64,000 bases of DNA, from contig CAMFKI010000010.1 in the NCBI GenBank assembly GCA_945957365.1, positions 45,078-109,077 on the forward strand, given 5' to 3'. A program made the position numbers and the translations under genes. Positions 32,626 to 40,478 of this stretch are shown here, in pieces. The notes under the pieces were generated by a model that was given only the letters and a program-made list of their open reading frames with translations, was not told where the DNA came from and did no database searches. The DNA is from an uncultured Alphaproteobacteria bacterium. Its GTDB lineage: Bacteria > Pseudomonadota > Alphaproteobacteria > Rhizobiales > Aestuariivirgaceae. Position 1 is the first letter of the stretch; every line of letters begins with the position of its first letter.

Positions 32626-33092
32626 CCACGGTGATCATCACCATCGCCGATCCGGCCTATCCGCCGGTTCGGGCGCTGGTGGAGGAACTCGACGCCTATC
32701 TCGTGCCGCTCTATCCGGCCGAGAGTAATCACCTGCTCGACATCGAGACGCTGCGCCAGCCCGAGATGCGCTTCTTCGCCGCCCATCGCGGGGAAGAGGT
32801 GCTGGCCATCGGCGGCTGCTGGCTGCATGGCGACTATGCGGAGATCAAGCGCATCTACGTGACGCCCGTGGCGCGTGGGCTGGGCCTCGCCAAGCAGATG
32901 ATGCAGCGGATCGAGCAGGAAGCCGTGGCCTGCGGCCGTCTCGTTGCGCGGCTCGAGAGCGGGATCCACCAGCCCGAGTCACTGGGGCTCTACCGCCGGC
33001 TCGGCTATGTCGATCGCGGCGCCTTCGGCGATTATCCGGCGGATGATCCGAACAGCGTGTTCATGGAAAAACTCCTGCGGGCACACGAGTGA
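32622..33092 (+). CDS. GNAT-family N-acetyltransferase
   Basis: A 156-residue acetyltransferase. The acetyl-CoA binding motif A is in [20 protein letters not shown], followed by [20 protein letters not shown] and the C-terminal [17 protein letters not shown]. It has a GTG start (GTGACC) overlapping the gcdH stop. The substrate is unknown. It could modify an amine or a protein; cotranscription with gcdH does not clarify this. Confidence 0.87.
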   Translation: MTTVIITIADPAYPPVRALVEELDAYLVPLYPAESNHLLDIETLRQPEMRFFAAHRGEEVLAIGGCWLHGDYAEIKRIYVTPVARGLGLAKQMMQRIEQEAVACGRLVARLESGIHQPESLGLYRRLGYVDRGAFGDYPADDPNSVFMEKLLRAHE

Positions 33093-33118
33093 TGACGGCA
33101 TTGAACGGAGCGCGGCAC

Positions 33119-33703
33119 ATGGCGACTGAGAATCAGATCAATGAAATGCAGGCACCGTCCGAGCGGCAGGTGTCGCGGCGCGAGGTGATCCAGGGCGGAA
33201 TGCTGCTGGGCGTCGCCGTCGCACTCGGCGCCGAGGCCCGGCCGGCCGGTGCCGAAGCTGTCGCCAGCGCCGAAGACGAGGCCTTCATGAAGCTGGCGCT
33301 CGCCGAAGCGGCCAAGGCAGATCTTCCCTTCGGTGCGATCATCGTGAGCAATGGCAAGGTCCTCGCCACGGGCCGCAACCTCGGCGCCACAGAGCGCGAC
33401 CCCACGGCGCACGGCGAGATGGTGGCGATCCGGAACTTCCTCCGCACGCATTCTCCGGAGGAACTGCGCGGAACCACCCTCTACACCTCCGGCGAGCCGT
33501 GCGTGATGTGCATCGGCGCCATTCTCTGGTCGGGGATCGGGCGTGTGGTCTTCGCCGCTTCCGTCGCACAGCTTGCCACCAAGCTCGACCAGATCATGAT
33601 CACCAGCCAGGCGGTGGCCGACGCGGCGTCCTTCTCGCATCTCAAGATCGCCGGCGGCGTTCTGGCGGACGAAGCGCTCGCCCTGTTCGACAAGCCGAAC
33701 TAG
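33119..33703 (+). CDS. Nucleoside deaminase with a Tat signal peptide
   Basis: The 194-residue protein is a cytidine/guanine-deaminase fold zinc enzyme. Zinc and catalytic residues are His 98 and Glu 100 (DPTAHGEMVAIRN), Cys 128 and Cys 131 (SGEPCVMCIGA). Unusually for this family, it begins with a twin-arginine signal: Arg 20-Arg 21 in SRREVIQGG, then a hydrophobic stretch to about residue 50 with an Ala-rich cleavage region. It should thus be exported folded to the periplasm. The ATG at 33119 has GGAG upstream; starts at 33089/33092 overlapping the GNAT gene are alternatives. The substrate is unknown. Confidence 0.85.
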   Translation: MATENQINEMQAPSERQVSRREVIQGGMLLGVAVALGAEARPAGAEAVASAEDEAFMKLALAEAAKADLPFGAIIVSNGKVLATGRNLGATERDPTAHGEMVAIRNFLRTHSPEELRGTTLYTSGEPCVMCIGAILWSGIGRVVFAASVAQLATKLDQIMITSQAVADAASFSHLKIAGGVLADEALALFDKPN

Positions 33704-34191
33704 CGGTCCTCGAAGCTGAGGAAGACGAGGAACAGCCCCAGCGACGCGATGAAACGGAAGGCCGCCTCTTGGCCGTTCCAGATCTGCGACTGCCACATCT
33801 GGAACCACTCGCCACCCACCACGATGAAGCCGAAGAACCAGAACAGCATGCCGGCTGCGAGGGCGAGCGAGGCCGTGCTCTTGGCCATGTTGAAGCGCAC
33901 GGCCGATGCGTTCACGACCATAAGCAGCCGGATGGCGCCGGCAAGACAAAGCAGGCCAACGCCAAGTTCCGCCGCGATGATGAGCCAGTAGGCGATCCGA
34001 TGAAGCTGCGGATCGGTGATGGCGCGGCTGGCGCGCACGGCATTGTCGGGGAAGGTGGTGTCCATGCTGAGCACATGCTGCACGAACATGTAGTTGCTGC
34101 CGTAGTCCACGATGTTGTTGTAGCCCACGAGCAGGCAGAACAGGCCGGCGGCGGTGACGAGCGCGATCTTGGCGAAACGGACGGCAATCAT
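33700..34191 (-). CDS. DUF2165 family membrane protein
   Basis: A 163-residue protein with four predicted membrane segments: VRFAKIALVTAAGLFCLLVG, YWLIIAAELGVGLLCLAGAI, LALAAGMLFWFFGFIVVGG and FIASLGLFLVFLSF. It resembles the DUF2165 family, whose role is unknown. Its stop overlaps that of the convergent deaminase gene by four bases. It follows the bicupin gene after 12 bases and may be cotranscribed with it. Confidence 0.85.
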   Translation of the reverse strand: MIAVRFAKIALVTAAGLFCLLVGYNNIVDYGSNYMFVQHVLSMDTTFPDNAVRASRAITDPQLHRIAYWLIIAAELGVGLLCLAGAIRLLMVVNASAVRFNMAKSTASLALAAGMLFWFFGFIVVGGEWFQMWQSQIWNGQEAAFRFIASLGLFLVFLSFEDR

Positions 34192-34203
34192 TGTCAGCCC
34201 TTC

Positions 34204-34941
34204 CTATGAGGACGGCTGGAAGATGACGAAGATCTTCCGCAGGTAGCCACCGGACTTCCAGCTGTTCGGCGTGCCCAGCGGAACGAAGAAGGTATCGCCT
34301 GCCGAAAATCTCTGCTTCACCCCCTTGTCGTCCTCGAACTCCACCGACCCCTCCAGCAGGCACATCAGCTCATGCCGCGGGAAGTCGATGAGCTTGCGGT
34401 GGTAGCCCGTCGTGTCCCACACGCCGATGTGCAATTGCCCGGTCGCGTCGGTGAAATAGTCATGCGCGTGCTGCACGGGGACCGGCGACAGCAGCATGGC
34501 GGCGGCGGGCGGCGTGGAGGGATCGAGCGCCACCGCCGGGTCGATCTTGATGGTCCGCAACGGACCTTCGTTCGAAAGCCCCGAGGCATCCTCGAAGATC
34601 ACGAAGACCTTCTTCACGTGGCCGGGTTGCATCCAGCGGCAGCGCAGGCCCTTGGGGATGATGAAGCTTTCGCCGGCCTTGATGGAGACCGAGCGGTCCT
34701 CCTCGACGATCACCACCTCGCCTTCGAGCACCGTCATGAACTCGTTGACGGGGTAATCCAGCCAGCGGCTTTCGTTCGCGCCCTGTTCCCAGATGCCGGC
34801 CGAAAGCCCCCGCGCCTTGTCCTCGAACAGCATCAACCCGTTCTGCTTGCGGGTACCGGAGACGATCTCGCCCTCCGGGAAATCATCCCACGGAACCAGG
34901 GGCGCGTTGCGGTCGAAGGGGATGATCTGCGGCTTTGACAT
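34204..34941 (-). CDS. Bicupin (two cupin domains)
   Basis: The 245-residue soluble protein has two cupin domains: the first around EFMTVLEGEVVIVEEDRSVS and IKAGESFIIPKGLRCRWMQP, the second around HELMCLLEGSVEFEDDKGVK and FSAGDTFFVPLGTPNSWKSG. The pattern is of the DUF861 or EutQ-like cupin class. The metal-ligand His are only partly kept, so catalytic activity is uncertain; a regulatory or structural role is possible. It is likely cotranscribed with the DUF2165 gene downstream. Confidence 0.86.
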   Translation of the reverse strand: MSKPQIIPFDRNAPLVPWDDFPEGEIVSGTRKQNGLMLFEDKARGLSAGIWEQGANESRWLDYPVNEFMTVLEGEVVIVEEDRSVSIKAGESFIIPKGLRCRWMQPGHVKKVFVIFEDASGLSNEGPLRTIKIDPAVALDPSTPPAAAMLLSPVPVQHAHDYFTDATGQLHIGVWDTTGYHRKLIDFPRHELMCLLEGSVEFEDDKGVKQRFSAGDTFFVPLGTPNSWKSGGYLRKIFVIFQPSS

Positions 34942-34976
34942 GAATTCACCTCACCCCCTGATCCTAGCGGGGTTCC

Positions 34977-35005
34977 TTGCACGTTCAAGCGTCACGGACT
35001 AGATA
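34977..35005 (+). promoter_or_regulatory. Candidate sodB promoter
   Basis: TTGCAC (34977-34982), 17 bases, TAGATA (35000-35005). A start near 35012 gives a leader of about 23 bases containing AAGGAGGA, a strong ribosome binding site, before the ATG at 35035. Confidence 0.6.
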
Positions 35006-35034
35006 GGGCCGACAGCTTTCAAGGAGGAACGACC

Positions 35035-35634
35035 ATGGCTCTCGAACTGCCCGCCCTGCCCTATGCCTATGATGCGCTCGGCCCCTACATGTCCAAGGAA
35101 ACGCTCGAGTACCATCACGACAAGCATCACCAGGCCTACGTGACCAACGGCAACGCCGCGCTGAAGGACAGCCCGCTGGCCTCGAAGTCGATCGAGGAGA
35201 TCTGCAAGGTCGCCTTCGCCGAGAAGATCGCCCCGCTCGTGAACAACGTGGGCCAGCACTACAACCACCTCCACTTCTGGAACTGGATGAAGCCCAATGG
35301 CGGCGGCAAGAAGATCCCGGGCCGTCTGCAGGCCGCGATCGACGCCGACCTCGGCGGCTATGACAAGATGCGCACCGACTTCATCCAGGCCGGCGTCACG
35401 CAGTTCGGCTCGGGCTGGGCGTGGATCGCCAAGAAGGATGGCAAGCTCGCCATCATGAAGACACCCAATGGCGAGAACCCGCTGATGCACGGCGCCTCTC
35501 CAATCCTCGGCTGCGACGTGTGGGAGCACAGCTACTACATCGACTACCGCAACCTGCGCCCCAAGTATCTCGAGGCCTTCGTCGACAACCTGGTCAACTG
35601 GGACTATGTCGACGAGATGTTCTCCAAGGCCTGA
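35035..35634 (+). CDS. sodB: Superoxide dismutase, Fe/Mn family
   Basis: The 199-residue cytosolic enzyme disproportionates superoxide. Metal ligands are His 27 (YHHDKHHQAYVTN), the His of QHYNHLHFWNWM, and Asp and His of CDVWEHSYYIDY. The length and the sequence QFGSGWAWI with LHFWNWM are typical of Fe-type or cambialistic enzymes of alphaproteobacteria; the metal cannot be fixed from sequence. It is monocistronic with its own promoter and a hairpin after it. Confidence 0.96.
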   Translation: MALELPALPYAYDALGPYMSKETLEYHHDKHHQAYVTNGNAALKDSPLASKSIEEICKVAFAEKIAPLVNNVGQHYNHLHFWNWMKPNGGGKKIPGRLQAAIDADLGGYDKMRTDFIQAGVTQFGSGWAWIAKKDGKLAIMKTPNGENPLMHGASPILGCDVWEHSYYIDYRNLRPKYLEAFVDNLVNWDYVDEMFSKA

Positions 35635-35658
35635 TCGCCTGCTAATCTGAGACAACGG

Positions 35659-35681
35659 ACGGCCGGGTTTCGCCCGGCCGT
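35659..35681 (+). terminator. Candidate Rho-independent terminator after sodB
   Basis: A perfect 9-bp stem, ACGGCCGGG (35659-35667) with CCCGGCCGT (35673-35681), a five-base loop TTTCG and a short T run after it. It lies 25 bases past the sodB stop. The T tract is short, so termination may be partial. Confidence 0.55.
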
Positions 35682-35704
35682 TTCCACATGAAGGATGCCT
35701 GACA

Positions 35705-36748
35705 TTGGTTCCAGTATTCGACGGCCACAATGACGTGCTGCTCCGCCTGTGGGGCAAGAAGCAAGGCGACCCGGTCGCTGACTTTCTCAATGGCGACACC
35801 GGTGGCCACCTCGACCTGCCGCGCATGATCAAGGGCGGTTTTCAGGGCGGCTTCTTCGCCATCTTCGCGCCCAGCCCCGAGGATGCCGATCTCGACGACG
35901 ACGAGGACATGAACCCGCCGCCTGCCAACACGGTGGGCCAGATCGGCGCCCTCACCGCGACGATCGGCATGGCGTCGATCCTGTTCCGCATCGAGGAACG
36001 TTCGGAAGGCCGCTTCAAGGTGTGCCGCAGCGTTGCCGACATCCGCAGCGCGGTTGCCGAGGGCAAGGTCGCCGCGATCTTCCACATCGAGGGCGCCGAG
36101 GCCATCGACCCGGATCTCAAGTCGCTCGACGTACTGCACAAGGCGGGGCTGCGCTCGCTCGGCCTCGTCTGGAGCCGCGACAATGTCTTCGGCCACGGGG
36201 TGCCGTTCAAGTTTCCGTCGCCGCCCGACACCGGCGCCGGCCTCACCGAGACCGGCAAGGCGCTGGTGCGCCGCTGCAACGACCTCAAGATCATGGTCGA
36301 CGTCTCGCACCTCAACGAGAAGGGCTTCTGGGACGTGGCACGGCATTCGACGGCCCCCATCGTCGCCACCCATTCCAACGCCCATGCGCTGTGCGCCTCC
36401 TCGCGCAACCTCACCGACGACCAGCTGAAGATCATCGGCAAGACCGGCGGCATGGTGGGCCTGAACTTCGCCAACGGCTTCCTGCGCGCCGACGGCCGCT
36501 GGCAGAGCGAGAACGGGCTCGACACCATGCTTCGGCACCTCGACCACATGATGAAGATGGCCGGCGAGGACCATGTCGGCCTCGGGTCGGACTTCGACGG
36601 CGCCCGCATCCCCTCGCAGATCGGCGACGTCACGGGGCTGCCGCGGCTGGCGGAGGCCATGGCTTCCCACGGTTACGGCGAGGAGCTCGCCAGGAAACTG
36701 TGTTCCGAGAACTGGATGAAGGTGCTGGAGCGGACCTGGGGTGAATAA
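35705..36748 (+). CDS. Membrane dipeptidase (peptidase family M19)
   Basis: The 347-residue zinc dipeptidase of family M19 (renal dipeptidase type). Metal ligands appear in FDGHNDVLLRLWGK, FHIEGAEAID and VSHLNEKGFWDVARHS with ATHSNAHALCAS; GLGSDFDGARIP is also conserved. No signal peptide is present, so it is probably cytosolic. The start is a TTG at 35705 with AAGGATG ahead; an ATG at 35695 is out of frame. Substrates may be D,D- or L,D-dipeptides. The riboflavin gene begins 50 bases after it under its own promoter. Confidence 0.92.
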   Translation: MVPVFDGHNDVLLRLWGKKQGDPVADFLNGDTGGHLDLPRMIKGGFQGGFFAIFAPSPEDADLDDDEDMNPPPANTVGQIGALTATIGMASILFRIEERSEGRFKVCRSVADIRSAVAEGKVAAIFHIEGAEAIDPDLKSLDVLHKAGLRSLGLVWSRDNVFGHGVPFKFPSPPDTGAGLTETGKALVRRCNDLKIMVDVSHLNEKGFWDVARHSTAPIVATHSNAHALCASSRNLTDDQLKIIGKTGGMVGLNFANGFLRADGRWQSENGLDTMLRHLDHMMKMAGEDHVGLGSDFDGARIPSQIGDVTGLPRLAEAMASHGYGEELARKLCSENWMKVLERTWGE

Positions 36749-36762
36749 CCCTGCAAAGATGT

Positions 36763-36791
36763 TTGCACCGGTCTATTAGCACTGCTAATAG
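36763..36791 (+). promoter_or_regulatory. Promoter of the HTH-RibBX gene, likely leaderless
   Basis: TTGCAC (36763-36768), 17 bases, TAATAG (36786-36791). The expected transcription start, about seven bases later, falls on the ATG at 36798, so the transcript would have no leader. A perfect palindrome covers the spacer and the -10 element. Confidence 0.6.
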
Positions 36792-36792
36792 A
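36772..36792. promoter_or_regulatory. 21-bp perfect palindrome, probable operator
   Basis: TCTATTAGCA (36772-36781), central C, TGCTAATAGA (36783-36792). It overlaps the -10 box and spacer of the riboflavin gene promoter. An extra half-site GCTAATAG occurs at 36819-36826 inside the coding region. It is the natural target for the DNA-binding domain encoded just downstream. Confidence 0.7.
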
Positions 36793-36797
36793 GACCC

Positions 36798-38075
36798 ATG
36801 AAGCTCTCCGAGTGGCTCGCTAATAGCGGCACGTCGCAATCCGAACTGGCACGCCGGCTGGGGGTCACCCAGGGCCGGGTTTCGCAGCTCGTGGCGGGGG
36901 CGCTGCCCTCGCTCGACCTCGCCAACAAGATTGCCGCCGCCACGGGCAACAAGGTGCGCGCCCAGGATTTTGGAGATCAGACCATGCCGAACGAACCGAA
37001 GCTCGACCTCGTCGAGGATGCGATCAAGGCCATTGCCGCCGGCGAGATGGTGGTGGTCGTCGACGACGACGACCGCGAGAACGAGGGCGACCTGATCGGG
37101 GCCGCCGCCAAGATCACGGCCGAGCAGATGGCCTTCATGGTGCGCCACACCTCCGGCATCGTGTGCACGCCGATCACGGCGGAAGAGGCCAAGCGCCTGA
37201 AGCTCGATCCCATGGTGGCGCTGAACGACGCGCCCATGGGCACCGCCTTCACCGTGACGATCGACTACAAGGAGGGCCTCACCACCGGCATCTCCGCCAA
37301 GGAGCGCGCGGCCACCTGCCATGCGCTGGCCAACCGCAACGTGGTGGCGGACGACTTCGTGCGCCCCGGCCACATCTTCCCGCTGGTCGCCAAGTCCGGC
37401 GGCGTGCTGATGCGCTCCGGCCACACGGAAGCCGCGGTCGACCTCGTGAAGCTCGCGGGGCTGCACCCTGCCGGCGTCATCTGCGAGCTCGTCAACGACG
37501 ACGGCTCGGTGAAGCGCGGGCCGCAGGTCATGGCGTTTGCACGCGAGCACGGCTTCAAGATCATCTCGGTCGCCGACCTCATCGCCTATCGCCAGCGCCG
37601 CGAGCGGCTGGTCGAGCAGACCGCGCAGTTCGACGTCGAGACGGTGATCGGCAAGGCGAAGGGCTATTCCTTCGTCACGCCCTTCGACCAGGTGGAGCAG
37701 CTGGCACTGGTGTTCGGCGACGTCACGACGGGCAAGGCCGTGCCGGTGCGGCTGCACCGCGAGAACGTGATTGAGGACGTGTTCGGCAAACGCACCACCC
37801 TCAACAAGGTGTTCGACGTGTTCAAGCGGGAAGGCTGCGGCATTCTGGTCTACCTGCAGGAAGGGGCCGCCGGCGTGCCGGCCGGCCAGCTCGCCCAGGA
37901 AAAGACCGGCAGCGCCGCCCAGCGCCAGCAGTCCTGGCGCGACGTCGGGCTGGGCGCCCAGATCCTGCGCGACCTGAATGTCACGTCGATCCGTCTCGTC
38001 TCCTCGTCGAACCGCCACTATGTCGGGCTTTCGGGCTTCGGCATCGAGATCGCGGAAACGATCAAGCTCGACTAG
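36798..38075 (+). CDS. ribB: HTH-fused RibBX: 3,4-dihydroxy-2-butanone-4-phosphate synthase with N-terminal Cro/C1-type HTH
   Basis: The 425-residue protein has three parts. Residues 1-62 form a Cro/C1-type helix-turn-helix (SQSELARRLGVTQGRVSQLV at 13-32). Residues 63-270 are RibB, forming dihydroxybutanone phosphate for riboflavin synthesis, with the acidic loop DDRENEGDL near residues 90-99. The C-terminal part looks like GTP cyclohydrolase II but lacks its zinc Cys triad, i.e. it is the RibX-type degenerate domain. Met 63 (ATG at 36984, GGAG nine bases upstream) is where ordinary RibB proteins begin, so a second shorter product is possible. Upstream there is no room for an FMN riboswitch. 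Confidence 0.9.
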   Translation: MKLSEWLANSGTSQSELARRLGVTQGRVSQLVAGALPSLDLANKIAAATGNKVRAQDFGDQTMPNEPKLDLVEDAIKAIAAGEMVVVVDDDDRENEGDLIGAAAKITAEQMAFMVRHTSGIVCTPITAEEAKRLKLDPMVALNDAPMGTAFTVTIDYKEGLTTGISAKERAATCHALANRNVVADDFVRPGHIFPLVAKSGGVLMRSGHTEAAVDLVKLAGLHPAGVICELVNDDGSVKRGPQVMAFAREHGFKIISVADLIAYRQRRERLVEQTAQFDVETVIGKAKGYSFVTPFDQVEQLALVFGDVTTGKAVPVRLHRENVIEDVFGKRTTLNKVFDVFKREGCGILVYLQEGAAGVPAGQLAQEKTGSAAQRQQSWRDVGLGAQILRDLNVTSIRLVSSSNRHYVGLSGFGIEIAETIKLD

Positions 38076-38136
38076 CGGTCCGGACCGCGCCCGGCCTGAC
38101 CGGCGCGCGCCGCCAGGGCCCGGCAGGGCGCCATGG

Positions 38137-38916
38137 TCATTTCGTGATCGGGTGTCGCTCCATGACGTCGATGGCATGCTGCAGCGGCGCGGCGGAGAGC
38201 TGCACGAAGCCACTGTTCGGCGTATCGAGTTCGAGCATGAGGAAGAGCGCGCCCGACGCCGCACCCGAGGAGATCAGCAGCACCAGGACGGATGTCAGGT
38301 GGCGCGGCGCGAACAGGCCGTGACCTGCGAAGAGCAGCACGAGCCACAGGATCAGCAGCGCGATCAGCGACATCGGAATGTCGTCCAGGTTCTGTTTCAC
38401 CAGCGCGAAGTGTTCCTGAACGATGGTGTCGGCGACCTCGAGGATGCGAGGCTGCAGCCAGCGTTGGGTCGCCGTGTCGGGTGCCAGGGTCGCGGCGGCG
38501 CCTTCCGCCTTCGCCATGAGGTCGAGCGTCGCTTCATTTTCCACATTGGAGGGATGGCCGCCATCGGGAAACAGGTCCTGCTTCATCGAGATCGCATATT
38601 GGTGCAGGAAGTCACGCGCCGTTTCGGCTTCCTGGCCGTAGAGGCGGAACAGGTGGTCCATGCGGATCAGGTCGCTCGAGGTGGACATCACCTGCTCCTG
38701 ATTGCTGCGGAACGAGGAATTGGAAACCGAAAGCAGCAAGCCGAGCACCATGGCCGTGAGCGTGCTCACCATGGCCATGGACACGGCCACGGCGGCCTGG
38801 GTGTCGCTGCCGCGCTGCCGCTCCGGAAGCCGCGGTCCGATCCACATTCCAACCAGCCCGCCGGAAACGACGAGGACCCAGCAGACAAGGGCAACGGCAA
38901 TCGGCGGCAAGTTCAT
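38137..38916 (-). CDS. DUF4239 family membrane protein (bestrophin-like)
   Basis: The 259-residue protein resembles DUF4239. N-terminal membrane segments are IAVALVCWVLVVSGGLVGMW and AVAVSMAMVSTLTAMVLGLL, then a soluble helical part (SSDLIRMDHLFRLYGQEAET), and two C-terminal membrane segments (MSLIALLILWLVLLFAGHGL, HLTSVLVLLISSGAASGALF). The function is unknown; a channel-like role has been suggested for the family from distant bestrophin similarity. The ATG at 38916 fits the first membrane segment; a longer upstream start was not used. It converges with ribB. Confidence 0.83.
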   Translation of the reverse strand: MNLPPIAVALVCWVLVVSGGLVGMWIGPRLPERQRGSDTQAAVAVSMAMVSTLTAMVLGLLLSVSNSSFRSNQEQVMSTSSDLIRMDHLFRLYGQEAETARDFLHQYAISMKQDLFPDGGHPSNVENEATLDLMAKAEGAAATLAPDTATQRWLQPRILEVADTIVQEHFALVKQNLDDIPMSLIALLILWLVLLFAGHGLFAPRHLTSVLVLLISSGAASGALFLMLELDTPNSGFVQLSAAPLQHAIDVMERHPITK

Positions 38917-39123
38917 CGCAAATCCTCGGCTGCTGGCCGCCACGCGCACGGCCGGCCTTCATACGGATCGTGGCCGCGCGGAGCCCCCGTCGTTTTACCA
39001 AGTTCCGCGGGACAACAAAGAGGGTTTGACTTTTCCTGAACCGGAAGCCGTGGAGCCCGCCGCGCGATGGCGGCTGGCGGATCGGCCTTCCCGCCGGGCT
39101 GCAATCTGCTCTAAGCTTTGCCG

Positions 39124-39576
39124 ATGCAGACGGCGCGGCAGAAGCAGGCGAAGGACAGCGAGGCGGTCGTCATCGGCTGGCGCGAAAGGGTGAGCCTGCC
39201 GCGGCTGGGCGTCGGCACGTTCTTCGCCAAGATCGACACCGGAGCGCGTTCGGCGGCGCTTCATGCCACCAACATCGAGCGTGATGACCACCACGTGAAC
39301 TTCGTGCTGCCCCTGCCCCGGCGCAACCACCATTGCCGCCTGCCGCTCAAGGGCATGAAGCGGGTGAAGAGCTCCAACGGCCAGATCGAGACCCGCGCCG
39401 TGGTCGAGACCGAGGTCAAGATCGGAAAGATCATACTGAGGATCGACGTCACCCTCACCGACCGCACCGACATGGGCGTCGCCATGCTGCTGGGCCGCAG
39501 CTCGATCGGCGCCGCCTTTCTCGTGCATCCCATCAAGACCAATCTCCTGTCGCGGAAGAAACGCAAGACGCCATGA
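39124..39576 (+). CDS. RimB-like retropepsin / ATP-dependent zinc protease family
   Basis: The 150-residue protein belongs to the PF05618 family, once called ATP-dependent zinc protease. Its core is [24 protein letters not shown] here ([20 protein letters not shown]), followed by [15 protein letters not shown], where the Asp of the DTG triad is the active site of a retropepsin-type aspartyl protease. Members called RimB act with RimK in glutamate tailing and removal on ribosomal protein S6. It overlaps rimK by four bases. I use the ATG at 39124 rather than the in-frame TTG at 39118. Confidence 0.88.
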   Translation: MQTARQKQAKDSEAVVIGWRERVSLPRLGVGTFFAKIDTGARSAALHATNIERDDHHVNFVLPLPRRNHHCRLPLKGMKRVKSSNGQIETRAVVETEVKIGKIILRIDVTLTDRTDMGVAMLLGRSSIGAAFLVHPIKTNLLSRKKRKTP

Positions 39577-40478
39577 AGATCGCGCTGCTCACCCGGAACC
39601 AGAAGCTCTATTCGCACCAGCGCCTGATCGAGACCGCCACCAGGCGCGGCCACGAGATGGTGCCGATCGACTACCTCAAGTGCTACATGAACATCACGTC
39701 GAAAAAACCCGAGCTGCGCTATCAGGGCGAGAAGCTCGAGGGATTCGATGCGGTGATCCCGCGGATTGGCGCGTCGCACACCTTCTATGGCATGGCGGTG
39801 CTGCGCCAGTTCGAGATGATGGGCGTCTATCCCCTGAACGAATCCGTCGCCATCGGCCGCTCGCGGGACAAGCTGCGCTCGCTGCAGCTGCTGGCGCGCG
39901 ACGGCGTCGGATTGCCGGTCACCGCCTTCGCGCAGGATTCCAAGCGCACCGACGACCTGCTCGACATCGTGGGCGGAGCGCCCGTCGTCATCAAGCTGCT
40001 GGAAGGCACGCAAGGGATCGGCGTGGTGCTGAGCGAAACCCACAAGTCGGCGAAATCGGTGGTCGAAGCCTTCCACGGCGCCAACGTGGCGATTCTCGTG
40101 CAGGAATTCATCAAGGAGGCGGAGGGCAGCGACATCCGCGCCTTCGTGGTCGGCCGCTCGCTGGTGGCGGCGATGGAACGCCGGGGTGCGAAAGGCGACT
40201 TCCGCTCCAACCTGCACCGCGGCGGCTCCGCCAGCATGATCGAGATGACGCCGCTGGAGAAATCGACCGCGCTGAAGGCGGCGCGCTCCATGGGGCTCAA
40301 CGTCGCCGGAGTCGACATGCTGCGCTCCTCGCATGGGCCGGTGGTGATCGAGGTCAATTCCTCACCGGGCCTCGAAGGCATCGAGAAGGCGACGGGCGTC
40401 GACGTGGCCGACACCATCCTGCGCTTCGTCGAGCGCCATGCGAAGCCCGGCCGCACCCGCACACGGGGCAAGGGATGA
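39573..40478 (+). CDS. rimK: RimK, ribosomal protein S6 glutamate ligase family
   Basis: The 301-residue ATP-grasp ligase adds glutamate residues to the C-terminus of ribosomal protein S6 in its best-known form. Features: [23 protein letters not shown]-binding [51 protein letters not shown] and the C-terminal metal-binding [19 protein letters not shown]. The ATG overlaps the rimB stop and the stop overlaps the next gene. Related ligases use other substrates, so the S6 role is inferred from similarity and the rimB neighbour. Confidence 0.93.
   Translation: MKIALLTRNQKLYSHQRLIETATRRGHEMVPIDYLKCYMNITSKKPELRYQGEKLEGFDAVIPRIGASHTFYGMAVLRQFEMMGVYPLNESVAIGRSRDKLRSLQLLARDGVGLPVTAFAQDSKRTDDLLDIVGGAPVVIKLLEGTQGIGVVLSETHKSAKSVVEAFHGANVAILVQEFIKEAEGSDIRAFVVGRSLVAAMERRGAKGDFRSNLHRGGSASMIEMTPLEKSTALKAARSMGLNVAGVDMLRSSHGPVVIEVNSSPGLEGIEKATGVDVADTILRFVERHAKPGRTRTRGKG

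Noticed and set aside
36749..36797. FMN riboswitch upstream of the riboflavin gene
   Set aside because: Only 49 bases separate the dipeptidase stop from the ATG, too few for an FMN element, and none of its conserved segments is present.
38917..39123. Small gene in the gap between the DUF4239 and rimB genes
   Set aside because: No frame with a start, a ribosome binding site and sensible composition was found; it is a divergent spacer of 207 bases.
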